A DNA stretch of 47,826 bases, taken from the NCBI GenBank assembly GCA_903870015.1, contig CAIQBE010000044.1:1-47826 (forward strand), given 5' to 3'. Position numbers and translations under genes: made by a program. Shown in pieces: positions 33,593-41,624 of the stretch (position 1 is the stretch's first letter; each line of letters opens with the position of its first letter). Below the pieces are notes generated by a model, which made no database searches, had not been told where the DNA came from, and worked only from the letters and a program-made list of their open reading frames with translations. Source of the stretch: an uncultured Thiotrichales bacterium. GTDB taxonomy: Bacteria > Pseudomonadota > Gammaproteobacteria > Francisellales > CACEW01.

Positions 33593-35143
33593 ATGGATCC
33601 TACCCTTGCATCAGTCTTTATGGCGCGCCTCCAGTTTGGGGTTGCGGCTTCTTATCACTTTTTGTTTGTGCCGCTAACGCTTGGTTTGGCTTGGTTGTTG
33701 GTCGCCATGGAAATCTTGTATATTACTTCTGGCAAGCAAGTTTACAAAGACATGACCCGCTTTTGGGGTAAGCTTTTTGGGATTAACTTTGCTATGGGCG
33801 TGTTGACAGGCCTAACGCTTGAATTTCAATTCGGTACTAACTGGGCTTATTACTCACAATATGTCGGCGATATCTTTGGGACGCCGCTTGCGATTGAGGG
33901 CTTGGTTGCATTTATGCTCGAATCTACTTTCTTAGGACTCTTTTTCTTTGGCTGGAATAAGCTTTCTAAAGGCCAGCATTTGTTTGCAACGCTTTGTTTA
34001 GCTGTTGGATCAAGCTTATCTGCACTCTTGATTTTGGTCGCTAATGGCTATATGCAATATCCCATGGGCTCAGGGTTTAATTTTCAAACCATGCGTATGG
34101 AAACCCAAAGCTTGGGAGAACTCTTTACCAATCCTATCGCACAAATTGGCTTTGCCCATACTGTCATTGCTGGCTTTGTGACTGGCTCGGTATTTGTATT
34201 AGGTATTAGCGCCTATTATCTTTTAAAAGGGCGCGATCTTGATTTTGCGAAACGCTCTTTTGCAGTGGCTTCAGGCTTTGGCCTTGTTGCTTGCCTGATG
34301 GTTGCCTTTGTTGGTGATGCTAGCGGCTTGATTATCTTTAAAGATCAACCCATGAAACTCGCTGCCGTTGAAGCCGAATGGGATACTCAGCCTGCGCCTG
34401 CGAATTTTAACCTGATCGCCTTCCCTGATCAGGATCAGCATAAAAACTTATATGCGATCCAAATCCCTAGGATCATGGGCTTAGTTGTTACTCACTCAGA
34501 AACAGCAGTTGTGCCTGGCATTAACAATCTCGAAGCAGAGAATGTGCAAAGAATCCAAAATGGCATGCTCGCATACGGCGCCTTGGTAAAATTGCGTTCA
34601 GGAGACTTGAGCGCCAAACCCACTTTTGAGAAATATCAAGATGACTTGGGTTATGGCTTACTCTTGAAAAAATATACTGACAAAATCACCGATGCAACCC
34701 CAGCACAAATCCATCAAGCCGCTGAAGATAGCATTCCTTCGGTATGGTCCGTGTTCTGGGCATTCAGAATCATGGTTGGCTCTGCTTTATTAATGTTAGC
34801 GACATTTGTGTTTGCGTTCTTTAGCGTCTTACGCAATAACAAACTCTGGCAACGCCGTTGGTTTTTACGCACGGCGCTTTATAGCATTCCCGTGCCCTGG
34901 ATCGCCTGTTTATCTGGCTGGTTTGTGACTGAGCATGGCCGTCAGCCTTGGACCATCTATGGCGTATTGCCGACGAACCTAAGCTCATCTTCGATCGCTG
35001 CTGTAGATATTGGCTTAAGCTTTGCCATGTTTGTACTGTTTTATACCGGACTCTTTTTGATTGAAATGTATTTGATGTTTAAATATGCGCGCTTAGGCCC
35101 AAGCGCCTTGGGCACCGGCCAATATCATTTTGAGGGGAAATAA
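33593..35143 (+). CDS. cydA: Cytochrome bd ubiquinol oxidase subunit I
   Basis: A 516-residue quinol oxidase subunit with haems b558, b595 and d, used for respiration at low oxygen. H22 in ASYHFLFVP is the haem-ligand histidine near the N-terminus; nine helices are expected. A Q loop lies between about residues 240 and 390, and GRQPWTIYGVLPT follows helix 7 as in all CydA. It belongs to an operon with cydB, cydX and cydP. GGAG sits ten bases before the ATG. Length is typical. Confidence 0.97.
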   Translation: MDPTLASVFMARLQFGVAASYHFLFVPLTLGLAWLLVAMEILYITSGKQVYKDMTRFWGKLFGINFAMGVLTGLTLEFQFGTNWAYYSQYVGDIFGTPLAIEGLVAFMLESTFLGLFFFGWNKLSKGQHLFATLCLAVGSSLSALLILVANGYMQYPMGSGFNFQTMRMETQSLGELFTNPIAQIGFAHTVIAGFVTGSVFVLGISAYYLLKGRDLDFAKRSFAVASGFGLVACLMVAFVGDASGLIIFKDQPMKLAAVEAEWDTQPAPANFNLIAFPDQDQHKNLYAIQIPRIMGLVVTHSETAVVPGINNLEAENVQRIQNGMLAYGALVKLRSGDLSAKPTFEKYQDDLGYGLLLKKYTDKITDATPAQIHQAAEDSIPSVWSVFWAFRIMVGSALLMLATFVFAFFSVLRNNKLWQRRWFLRTALYSIPVPWIACLSGWFVTEHGRQPWTIYGVLPTNLSSSSIAAVDIGLSFAMFVLFYTGLFLIEMYLMFKYARLGPSALGTGQYHFEGK

Positions 35144-35144
35144 T

Positions 35145-36317
35145 ATGGATCTCATGAGCATTTTACAATTCTTAGGATGGGGCGCTGTTGGCCTCGTCAT
35201 GATTATGTTTGCATTGACCGGAGGCTTTGACTTTGGCGCGGGGATTTTACTGCCCTTTATCGGCAAGAATGATGATGAACGCCGTGTGGTGATTAACACC
35301 GTTGGCCCGACTTGGGATGGTAATCAAGTATGGCTCATCACTGCTGGTGGTGCGATTTTTGCAATCTGGCCCCGTGTTTATGCCGCTTCATTTTCTGGCC
35401 TTTACTTTGCGTTCTTGGCTGTGCTTTGGGCCTTATTTTTCCGCCCTGTGGCTTTTGAATATCGCTCTAAAATAGCCAGCCCAAAATGGCGTAATTTTTG
35501 GGATTGGGCTTTATTTGCCGGAAGCTTTCTGCCTGCGCTCTTGATCGGTGTTGCGATTGGTAATTTCTTCTTAGGCTTACCATTTCAATATGATCCTATG
35601 AGCCTACGTTTCTTTTACGGCCCCACCATGTCCGATGCCAATGCACTGATGGGCTTAGTTGGTTTATTGCGTCCTTTTGCGTTATTTTGTGGTGTCGTAT
35701 CAGTTGTGATGATGCTCATGCAAGGCGCTAGTTACTTGATGATGCGCACCGAAGGCATGATTTACGAGCGTGCTAAGACCACCGTCATTAAGGTTGCTTT
35801 TGTGTTGATGGTATTATTTGCTATCGGTGGCTTATGGGTTGGTTTTGGTATTGATGGCTACCATTGGTCTTACTTAGCAGATCCTATGAATGACCCTCTG
35901 CATGGTATTGTGACACGGAGTCTTGGTGGTTGGCTGCAAAACTATCATAACTACCCTGAGCTATACTTAGTACCTGCGCTTGGTTTTGTAGGCTGCCTTG
36001 GCGTTATGGCTTATGCGAAACAAAATCGCGCTTTGGCAACGTTTATTTTTAGCTCGATTGCTTTAACTGCAATTGTGATTACCATGGGCATTGGACTATT
36101 TCCTTTTGTCATGCCATCCATCACCCATCCTGAGCAAAGCTTAGTGATCTGGAATGCCAGCAGCTCAGAGCGCTCACTCATCGGTATTTTAGTGGTTGCC
36201 ATCGTGATGCTGCCAATTATCTTGGGTTACACTTTGTTTGTGTACAAAAAACTTTGGGGTCGCGGTGTGCGTATGTCGGTTGAAACCATTCGCGCTGAAT
36301 CCAAAGTATTATATTAA
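35145..36317 (+). CDS. cydB: Cytochrome bd ubiquinol oxidase subunit II
   Basis: A 390-residue multi-helix subunit that partners CydA. It contains the family pattern TGGFDFGAGILLPF near the N-terminus, then GPTWDGNQVWLITAGGAIFAIWP. The ATG at MDLMSI is chosen because GAGGGG lies nine bases upstream; an upstream TTG would overlap cydA. It begins two bases after the cydA stop and 12 bases before cydX. Confidence 0.97.
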   Translation: MDLMSILQFLGWGAVGLVMIMFALTGGFDFGAGILLPFIGKNDDERRVVINTVGPTWDGNQVWLITAGGAIFAIWPRVYAASFSGLYFAFLAVLWALFFRPVAFEYRSKIASPKWRNFWDWALFAGSFLPALLIGVAIGNFFLGLPFQYDPMSLRFFYGPTMSDANALMGLVGLLRPFALFCGVVSVVMMLMQGASYLMMRTEGMIYERAKTTVIKVAFVLMVLFAIGGLWVGFGIDGYHWSYLADPMNDPLHGIVTRSLGGWLQNYHNYPELYLVPALGFVGCLGVMAYAKQNRALATFIFSSIALTAIVITMGIGLFPFVMPSITHPEQSLVIWNASSSERSLIGILVVAIVMLPIILGYTLFVYKKLWGRGVRMSVETIRAESKVLY

Positions 36318-36329
36318 TAGGGGATCATT

Positions 36330-36410
36330 ATGTTTTATATCATTTGGCTATTTACGGGCGTTGTTGCCGTAGGAGTAGGTTATTATGCGGCTTCCTGCTT
36401 GGATCGATAA
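36330..36410 (+). CDS. cydX: Cytochrome bd small subunit CydX
   Basis: A 26-residue single-helix peptide (MFYIIWLFTGVVAVG, then VGYYAASCLDR), just after cydB with GGGG upstream. In E. coli CydX is about 37 residues, binds CydA, and stabilises the haems. The aromatic start and lone helix fit; the short charged tail of the E. coli protein is missing. It overlaps cydP by 26 bases in another frame. Too short for most gene finders. Confidence 0.85.
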   Translation: MFYIIWLFTGVVAVGVGYYAASCLDR

Positions 36411-36564
36411 ATGGAAACAGCGCCACACGTTTAAAATTGAAATTACCCTGGCGCTGCTTTTTAAAGTGTTACTACTAACCTTACTTTGGTATTGTTTTTT
36501 TAGCACGCCCTTAGGTGATACGCTGACCGATCAAAAGATGGGTGAGCATATTATTGGTTCGTAG
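36385..36564 (+). CDS. cydP: Cytochrome oxidase putative small subunit CydP
   Basis: A 59-residue protein: a basic start (MRLPAWIDKWKQRH), a membrane helix at about 18-39 (EITLALLFKVLLLTLLWYCF), and a tail FSTPLGDTLTDQKMGEHIIG. This is the CydP pattern known behind cydABX in gammaproteobacteria. Its start lies within cydX (26 bp overlap) with GTAGGAGTAGG just upstream. Its last 14 bases overlap the convergent paralog at 36551. A degenerate copy of its tail recurs at 37629. Confidence 0.85.
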   Translation: MRLPAWIDKWKQRHTFKIEITLALLFKVLLLTLLWYCFFSTPLGDTLTDQKMGEHIIGS

Positions 36565-37531
36565 GAACCGTCAGCCCCAAGCACTGGTCAAAAGCTCTTT
36601 GAGCCTCTGGACTGCTATGGCGATGATCATATAGCACTTTTGCTGTCATATCAAAAAAAACAGTTTCTGGCCTGGAGGGGCGGGTTGCCCGCAAAAAATA
36701 CTGGGAATACCCTTTAGACATTGGTACCTGTGCTTGGATCTCATTGAAACTGCCTAATTTTGCCTGGCGCCCTACATTGATCCTATCTCTGTAACTGGCA
36801 TAGGCCTGTTTCTCCAGCATTTTTGCCTTGGGATTCGCCTCTAGCTCAGTAAAAGTAACCTCTGTTTCTTCGAAGCAAGGCAAACTGCTCCATGGACTAA
36901 TATTACAAGCATCTTCGTCCTCAGAGTACATACTTATAAACATGGGAAACAAAAGATTCGCTACAGCATCCTCTATATGCTTCCAGATCACCCCCACGCC
37001 TTCTTTTTGTACCCGTATCATTACTTGCATAAAGTGATAAAACGCTTCTGCTGTTTCTGGAGAGGCGCGGGCTTGTAAATATTTTAGCGCCTGCTCCTCA
37101 ACCACCTCAGAGAGCTCATCTGCGAGCTCAAATACAGGGCCAACATCGAGGCCATCATTCATAGCAAGCAAGCGCACTTTAACAAGATTTAAATTTTCAA
37201 GATCAATAATGCCTATTCTGATCCACCCCAGCAGTTGTTGATTTTTTAATATCAAAACATACTCACCATGTTGCTCTATAAAGTTAACGATCTGACTCAC
37301 GTGAATATGCTGACAGAGCTCGAGTATTATTGCCAATATGCCAGGATCATGAGCCACATCCGCCACTTTTTGTAGCTGGCTTAATGAAATCTGCTCCTGC
37401 ATCACTGCTGACCAAATTAGTTTATTTTTTAACAAATGATATACTGGTGTTTTTGAGTGATAGTAGTCTTCACCCATGGCTATCGCCCTGAGGCAGCCTC
37501 TAATATTATCTATACCAATCCCTGCTTTCAT
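36551..37531 (-). CDS. Paralog A of a three-member unknown family
   Basis: A 326-residue protein without signal peptide or membrane helix, mostly helical. Shared landmarks with the proteins at 37675 and 39574 are VY.LLKN near the N-terminus, SLSQLQKVADVAHD, NFIEQHGEYVLILKNQQ, then SPETAEAFYHFMQVMIRVQK followed by EGVGVIWKHIEDAVAN, and near the end VGRQAKLGSFNEIQAQV then SKGYSQYFLRATRP. No known domain is evident. TATAAT lies at 37576-37581 upstream. Its stop lies inside the end of cydP on the other strand. Likely a secreted or regulatory repeat protein; function unknown. Confidence 0.65.
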   Translation of the reverse strand: MKAGIGIDNIRGCLRAIAMGEDYYHSKTPVYHLLKNKLIWSAVMQEQISLSQLQKVADVAHDPGILAIILELCQHIHVSQIVNFIEQHGEYVLILKNQQLLGWIRIGIIDLENLNLVKVRLLAMNDGLDVGPVFELADELSEVVEEQALKYLQARASPETAEAFYHFMQVMIRVQKEGVGVIWKHIEDAVANLLFPMFISMYSEDEDACNISPWSSLPCFEETEVTFTELEANPKAKMLEKQAYASYRDRINVGRQAKLGSFNEIQAQVPMSKGYSQYFLRATRPSRPETVFFDMTAKVLYDHRHSSPEAQRAFDQCLGLTVPTNQ

Positions 37532-37628
37532 AAAATTCTTATGACTATTCCATTAGTTGAACCAACTCACCGATCATTATAGCAGACCGAGGATATACAA
37601 TAAACCCATACAACCTCGCGCCTATTTG

Positions 37629-37691
37629 ATGCCCTTGAGTGATACGCTTAACGACCAAAAGATCGGTGAGCATATTATTGGGGCATAGGAT
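37629..37691 (+). repeat. Duplicated tail of cydP
   Basis: About 62 bases match 36503-36567 (the 3' end of cydP and three bases after it) at about 52 positions. It would encode MPLSDTLNDQKIGEHIIGA against TPLGDTLTDQKMGEHIIGS. The remainder of cydP is absent. The stop codon of paralog B is in the same place within this copy as the stop of paralog A is within cydP. Confidence 0.85.
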
Positions 37692-38964
37692 CATCGTGCA
37701 TGCCCTCATCTTCCATACGAAAAAAAACAGCTTCTGGCGGCCTAGAGATGCACCTTAAAAAATAAGCATCATGACCTTTTGAGTGTTGAACCTGCTGTTG
37801 GAATATGCTTAAATCACCCAAGATTACTTGGCGTCCTACTTGAATTTGCTCTCTAAAAATCGCAAAAGCCTCGCCCCAAAGCGCCTGAAATAGATTATCA
37901 ACACTGTTTGGAGTCTCTGGTGTCTGCTGGCAATAATATTCAAATTCCGTAAAAATGAGTTCTTGATCCAGGCTGAGCGCCCCCAAGTCATTCCAAAGAT
38001 TATTATCACAGGGTATGAGCTCATTGCTGCGCCACCTTACAAAATCATGAAAGAGCTCATTGGCCACATGATCCTCTATGCGCTCCCAAATAGCTTCAAC
38101 TCCCTCTTTTTTTACCCGTGCTATTAATTGAGTAAAGCAGTGGAACCCCATTATGGTTTGTGGCGATGCTAAATCATATAAATAATTCATCGCTGCGTTG
38201 TTAACGACGCTTGATAAACATCTAGCAAAATCTTGTAAGGCTGGAATGCTTATGCTACCCGCCTCCACTTGCTCATCATTTATGGCGAGCAAGCCCAGAG
38301 CAACCTCACTAAGCCCCTCAACATCCATGGTTTTATTTCTGATTCTCTTTTGAATTTTTTTATTTGTTAAGATATAAGCATTTTTGCCATGCCGCTCGAT
38401 TACATTGAAGAAGCAACCTACTGTCATACAGCGATCTTCAATGAGCTCACGCACGCCCTTAGAATTTAAAAGCCTATGCCCTATATATTCCAATCTTTGT
38501 AACCGACTTAATGAAAGCTCGCCACGTTGCATTGCTTGCTGGATGAATGTCTCAATTAATAAACTATGGGTGTAAACTTCTAAACTACATAACTGTTTAA
38601 AGCTTACCACATGTGCAGAAAATAACTGCAGCAGAGCGCTATCATCCTTAAAGCGAAAGAGTCTGAAAAAATCTTCACTCGGTGGCTCGATGACAGCAAA
38701 TATTTCATCAAGGCTTATGACCCCCTCTAGAAATATCGCTTTCATAGCATCAAGACGCAATATTCTTGCCACGTATTCTGTTATATTACGCGCTCTATCA
38801 ATACTGATGACCCCATCATTAATAGATATCGCAATGATAGTCAGAGCCTCGCGATCCTCTAAGAATTTCCACTTAAAGTGCCATGGCTCACCCTCAGGTA
38901 TTGTTGCCCTGATTAGATCCCTTACATCATCCGTAGTAACGCTAACTGCTGTTCCCTGAATCAA
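37675..38964 (-). CDS. Paralog B of a three-member unknown family
   Basis: A 429-residue, helical, membrane-free protein. It is the longest of the three paralogs because of an extra N-terminal block of about 100 residues (RDLIRATIPEGEPWHF, ISLDEIF). It keeps the shared SLSRLQRLEYIG, VIERHGKNAYILTNKKI, SPQTIMGFHCFTQLIARVKK, EGVEAIWERIEDHVAN, VGRQVILGDLSIFQQQVQHS, and PPEAVFF. Start appears to be TTG (first codon of MIQGTAV); no in-frame ATG nearby gives the conserved start. Function unknown. Confidence 0.65.
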   Translation of the reverse strand: MIQGTAVSVTTDDVRDLIRATIPEGEPWHFKWKFLEDREALTIIAISINDGVISIDRARNITEYVARILRLDAMKAIFLEGVISLDEIFAVIEPPSEDFFRLFRFKDDSALLQLFSAHVVSFKQLCSLEVYTHSLLIETFIQQAMQRGELSLSRLQRLEYIGHRLLNSKGVRELIEDRCMTVGCFFNVIERHGKNAYILTNKKIQKRIRNKTMDVEGLSEVALGLLAINDEQVEAGSISIPALQDFARCLSSVVNNAAMNYLYDLASPQTIMGFHCFTQLIARVKKEGVEAIWERIEDHVANELFHDFVRWRSNELIPCDNNLWNDLGALSLDQELIFTEFEYYCQQTPETPNSVDNLFQALWGEAFAIFREQIQVGRQVILGDLSIFQQQVQHSKGHDAYFLRCISRPPEAVFFRMEDEGMHDDPMPQ

Positions 38965-38980
38965 GACAACTTCAATATAA

Positions 38981-39415
38981 TTAATTATTACTTAGCGCTA
39001 GAAGAGGGCTACTAGCCTGATCAGGAAATTGCTGCGATGAGCGCATAATTTCCGGACACAATACTAGTGTGGCCGCTGGTAGCTGAATTTGTTGATGGAG
39101 GAGTCTAGTTTCGTCTAGTAAAGGATCATCATCAGGGGCAGTAACAATAATACCCTCTGGCGCTCCCTCACGAGGCACTGGATTGGTTGGATATGTCGCA
39201 ATGAGAAAACCACCCAAGACAATTCCAGCTGCTACAAGGCCACACTCCACTATCAGCGCCAAAGCCCTCCAATGGTATGCTGGATCATCTTGATTCAACC
39301 CCATAGAAGATGGCTCTTTAATTGTCACAACAGATGCTGCAATAAATCCCAAAATTCCAGTGATTCCAATCACAGCCCCTACTATTTTTTTGCACTCCAA
39401 TCCTTGACTCATCAT
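38981..39415 (-). CDS. Hypothetical two-helix membrane protein, 144 aa
   Basis: Two membrane helices at about residues 11-31 and 51-73 are joined by a short polar loop. A cytoplasmic, acidic, Pro/Ser-rich tail of about 70 residues follows (DDDPLLDETRLLHQQ). A near-perfect AAAGGAGGTAGT ribosome binding site precedes the ATG, so translation should be strong. It lies between two members of the paralog family on the same strand, 16 bp from paralog B. The plan of two helices plus tail resembles the protein at 47000-47779. I do not recognise the family. Confidence 0.6.
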   Translation of the reverse strand: MMSQGLECKKIVGAVIGITGILGFIAASVVTIKEPSSMGLNQDDPAYHWRALALIVECGLVAAGIVLGGFLIATYPTNPVPREGAPEGIIVTAPDDDPLLDETRLLHQQIQLPAATLVLCPEIMRSSQQFPDQASSPLLALSNN

Positions 39416-39573
39416 ACACTACCTCCTTTTAGTTAATTCACTTTCTATTCTTGCGGTTATAACATAAAAATAATATAAAACATGAAGCCACCGCATTCAA
39501 ATCCAGGGCTGCCCCGGCTAGACGCTCATCCCCACCCCTATTCATACCAATAAATCAAAGTTTCTAGATAACT

Positions 39574-40563
39574 CTAGATAACCACTAAGCCACACTTCTT
39601 ATCATGTTCTCTCTGAGCCTTTAGACTGCTATGGCGATGATAATACAACGCTTCTGCTATATCAAAAAAAACGGCTGTTGGCCTGTAAGAGATCGCACGT
39701 CTCAAGCACTCAGCATAACCTTTTGAGCTTTGAGCTTGTTCTTGGAATGCGCTTAAATCACCTAGAACTACTTGTTGGCCCAGCTCGATTTGCTCTCGAT
39801 AATTAGCACAAACACGCTCCTCGATGGTTCCCGCCCCCTTACACATGAGCTCAGCCTCCGTAAAAACATCTTCGCCAAACAATACCCCCCATGGACTATC
39901 TGGCTCATAATCGTCCTCATCACCGTAATATAAAGTCACAAAATCGGAAAGCAGACGATCAGCCACACTATCCTTTATGGCATGCCAAATAGCACTTACC
40001 CCTTCTTTTTGCAGCGCTGTGATTAATTGCGTGAATTCATGAAATTCTTCGGGTGTTTTTGGAGATGACCGGGCTTGTAAATAGCTCTTTGCCTCTGCCG
40101 TAACTCCTTCAGATACAAGCTTTGCCGAGGTAAGTACCTGCTCAGGACTGACCTCCCGTGTATCAATGTCAACATCATTAATAGCAAGCAGACCAACCTC
40201 AATTGGATTTAGGTGGCGAATATCCATGCGTCCTGCCCTGATCTCATGTTGAATTTGTTTATTTCCTAGTATATAAGCCCTATGGGAATACTGCTCAATG
40301 AAGTTAAAAAAACACTGCACGCTGATATACTTATTAATGAGATCTGGCACTCCGTCATGAGATAAAACCGTATCTGCCATGCGCGCTACGCGTTGTAGCT
40401 GGCCGAGCGATACCTGATCACTGAGCACTGCATGCCAAATGCAGTGATAGTTTTTTAATAACTGATAAACGGGCTTTTTTGAACCAGCTGCAACCACCTT
40501 CCCCTCGGCTATGGCTCTAATCAACGCCCTGAGCTCATCTGCATCAGACCATGACGTATACAT
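39574..40563 (-). CDS. Paralog C of a three-member unknown family
   Basis: A 329-residue protein aligned end to end with paralog A and B. Shared segments are PVYQLLKNYHCIWHAVLSDQ, SLGQLQRVARMAD, FNFIEQYSHRAYILGNKQI, SPKTPEEFHEFTQLITALQK, EGVSAIWHAIKDSVAD, LGQQVVLGDLSAFQEQAQS, SKGY, and RPTAVFF. The C-terminus is YYHRHSS then LKAQREHD, close to paralog A's. It is helical, with no signal peptide. TCTAGATAAC occurs twice just after its stop. Function unknown. Confidence 0.65.
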   Translation of the reverse strand: MYTSWSDADELRALIRAIAEGKVVAAGSKKPVYQLLKNYHCIWHAVLSDQVSLGQLQRVARMADTVLSHDGVPDLINKYISVQCFFNFIEQYSHRAYILGNKQIQHEIRAGRMDIRHLNPIEVGLLAINDVDIDTREVSPEQVLTSAKLVSEGVTAEAKSYLQARSSPKTPEEFHEFTQLITALQKEGVSAIWHAIKDSVADRLLSDFVTLYYGDEDDYEPDSPWGVLFGEDVFTEAELMCKGAGTIEERVCANYREQIELGQQVVLGDLSAFQEQAQSSKGYAECLRRAISYRPTAVFFDIAEALYYHRHSSLKAQREHDKKCGLVVI

Positions 40564-40670
40564 AAAAAGATAAACTTAAATTAGCTTATTTATGGTTATC
40601 ATATATTATTTTTTATTAAAAATAAATAATTCAAACGCAGGCACTTACCACCCCCACAGAAATTACTCTA

Positions 40671-40717
40671 ATACCAATTCCACGTTAAATAATCTGTTTT
40701 TAACGTGGAATTGGTAT
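40671..40717 (-). terminator. 19 bp perfect hairpin after the phe operon
   Basis: ATACCAATTCCACGTTAAA and its exact complement TTTAACGTGGAATTGGTAT flank a nine-base loop. The stem begins four bases after the ilvE stop on the minus strand. There is no T tract, so it probably marks a Rho-independent stop of low quality or protects the operon's 3' end. Its length and symmetry also fit a repeated palindromic unit. Confidence 0.6.
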
Positions 40718-40721
40718 AACA

Positions 40722-41624
40722 TCAAATATAGCTCAACCACGCTTGATACTCATCATGCTCGCCATTTACAATCGCACTAAAGCGCTGCATTAATTGCCGC
40801 ACTAAAGGATGTGTACCGCTATTATAAACATGTCCATCTAGGCTTAAAACTGGTACCAATTCTGATGCTGTCCCGGTCAAAAAAACTGCATCGGCCTGAT
40901 AAAGCGCTTCCAAGTTAAATAGTGTTTCGCACGTTTCCATCCCCAAATCTTGAGCAATCTTTAATACGGAAGCGCGCGTAATGCCTTCGAGGGCATATTG
41001 CGATGCCGGCGTCACCAAATAATTGTCTTTAATCATAAAAAGATTCTGACCACTGCCCTCACATACAAAACCTTCAGCATCGAGCAGCAAAGCCTCATTG
41101 GCGCCTTGATGTTTTGCTGCCTGCAAAGCCATACCACTTGTTAAGTAATGCCCAATTGCCTTTGCCTTTAATAACTCAGGTGCACCACTTTGCCGCCGAT
41201 AAGGCGTTGTCAAAACATTAATACCCGCCTCGTGCTCATGATGTAAATTTTTCCAGGGCCAGGCTACAATCATCAAATGCACTGGTGCCGCCTTTGGGTC
41301 CAAGCTCATGCTGCCTTCCCCTAAAAAAATTAGCGGCCGAAGATACGCATTGGTCAAGTGATTGCGCCGCAAGACTTCTCGCTGTGCCTGATTTAATTCA
41401 TCGATACTCTGCGTTACCGGTAAATTCAAAATCGCTGCAGAGCGAAGTAAACGCTCTGAATGCTCCTGCAGCCTAAAAATGGCCGTGCCCTGCTTGGTCG
41501 CATACGAGCGCACACCTTCAAATACACCAAACCCATAGTGCAAAGAATGCGTTAACAACGGCACGTTTGCCTCATGATATTTCAACCACTGACCATCAAA
41601 ATAGACATCATAATCTTTCATCAT
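40722..41624 (-). CDS. ilvE: Branched-chain/aromatic amino acid aminotransferase (IlvE fold IV)
   Basis: A 300-residue class IV PLP enzyme. Family motifs are VPLLTHSLHYGFGVFEGVRS (about 21-40), K155 in AKAIGHY as the PLP lysine, EGSGQNLFMI, and GITRASVLKIAQDLG. It is the third gene of the phe operon: its ATG touches the pheA stop. IlvE enzymes also transaminate phenylpyruvate, so in this setting it probably makes phenylalanine, perhaps besides Leu/Ile/Val. That role is inferred from position. The start may be M1 or M2, both ATG. Confidence 0.9.
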   Translation of the reverse strand: MMKDYDVYFDGQWLKYHEANVPLLTHSLHYGFGVFEGVRSYATKQGTAIFRLQEHSERLLRSAAILNLPVTQSIDELNQAQREVLRRNHLTNAYLRPLIFLGEGSMSLDPKAAPVHLMIVAWPWKNLHHEHEAGINVLTTPYRRQSGAPELLKAKAIGHYLTSGMALQAAKHQGANEALLLDAEGFVCEGSGQNLFMIKDNYLVTPASQYALEGITRASVLKIAQDLGMETCETLFNLEALYQADAVFLTGTASELVPVLSLDGHVYNSGTHPLVRQLMQRFSAIVNGEHDEYQAWLSYI

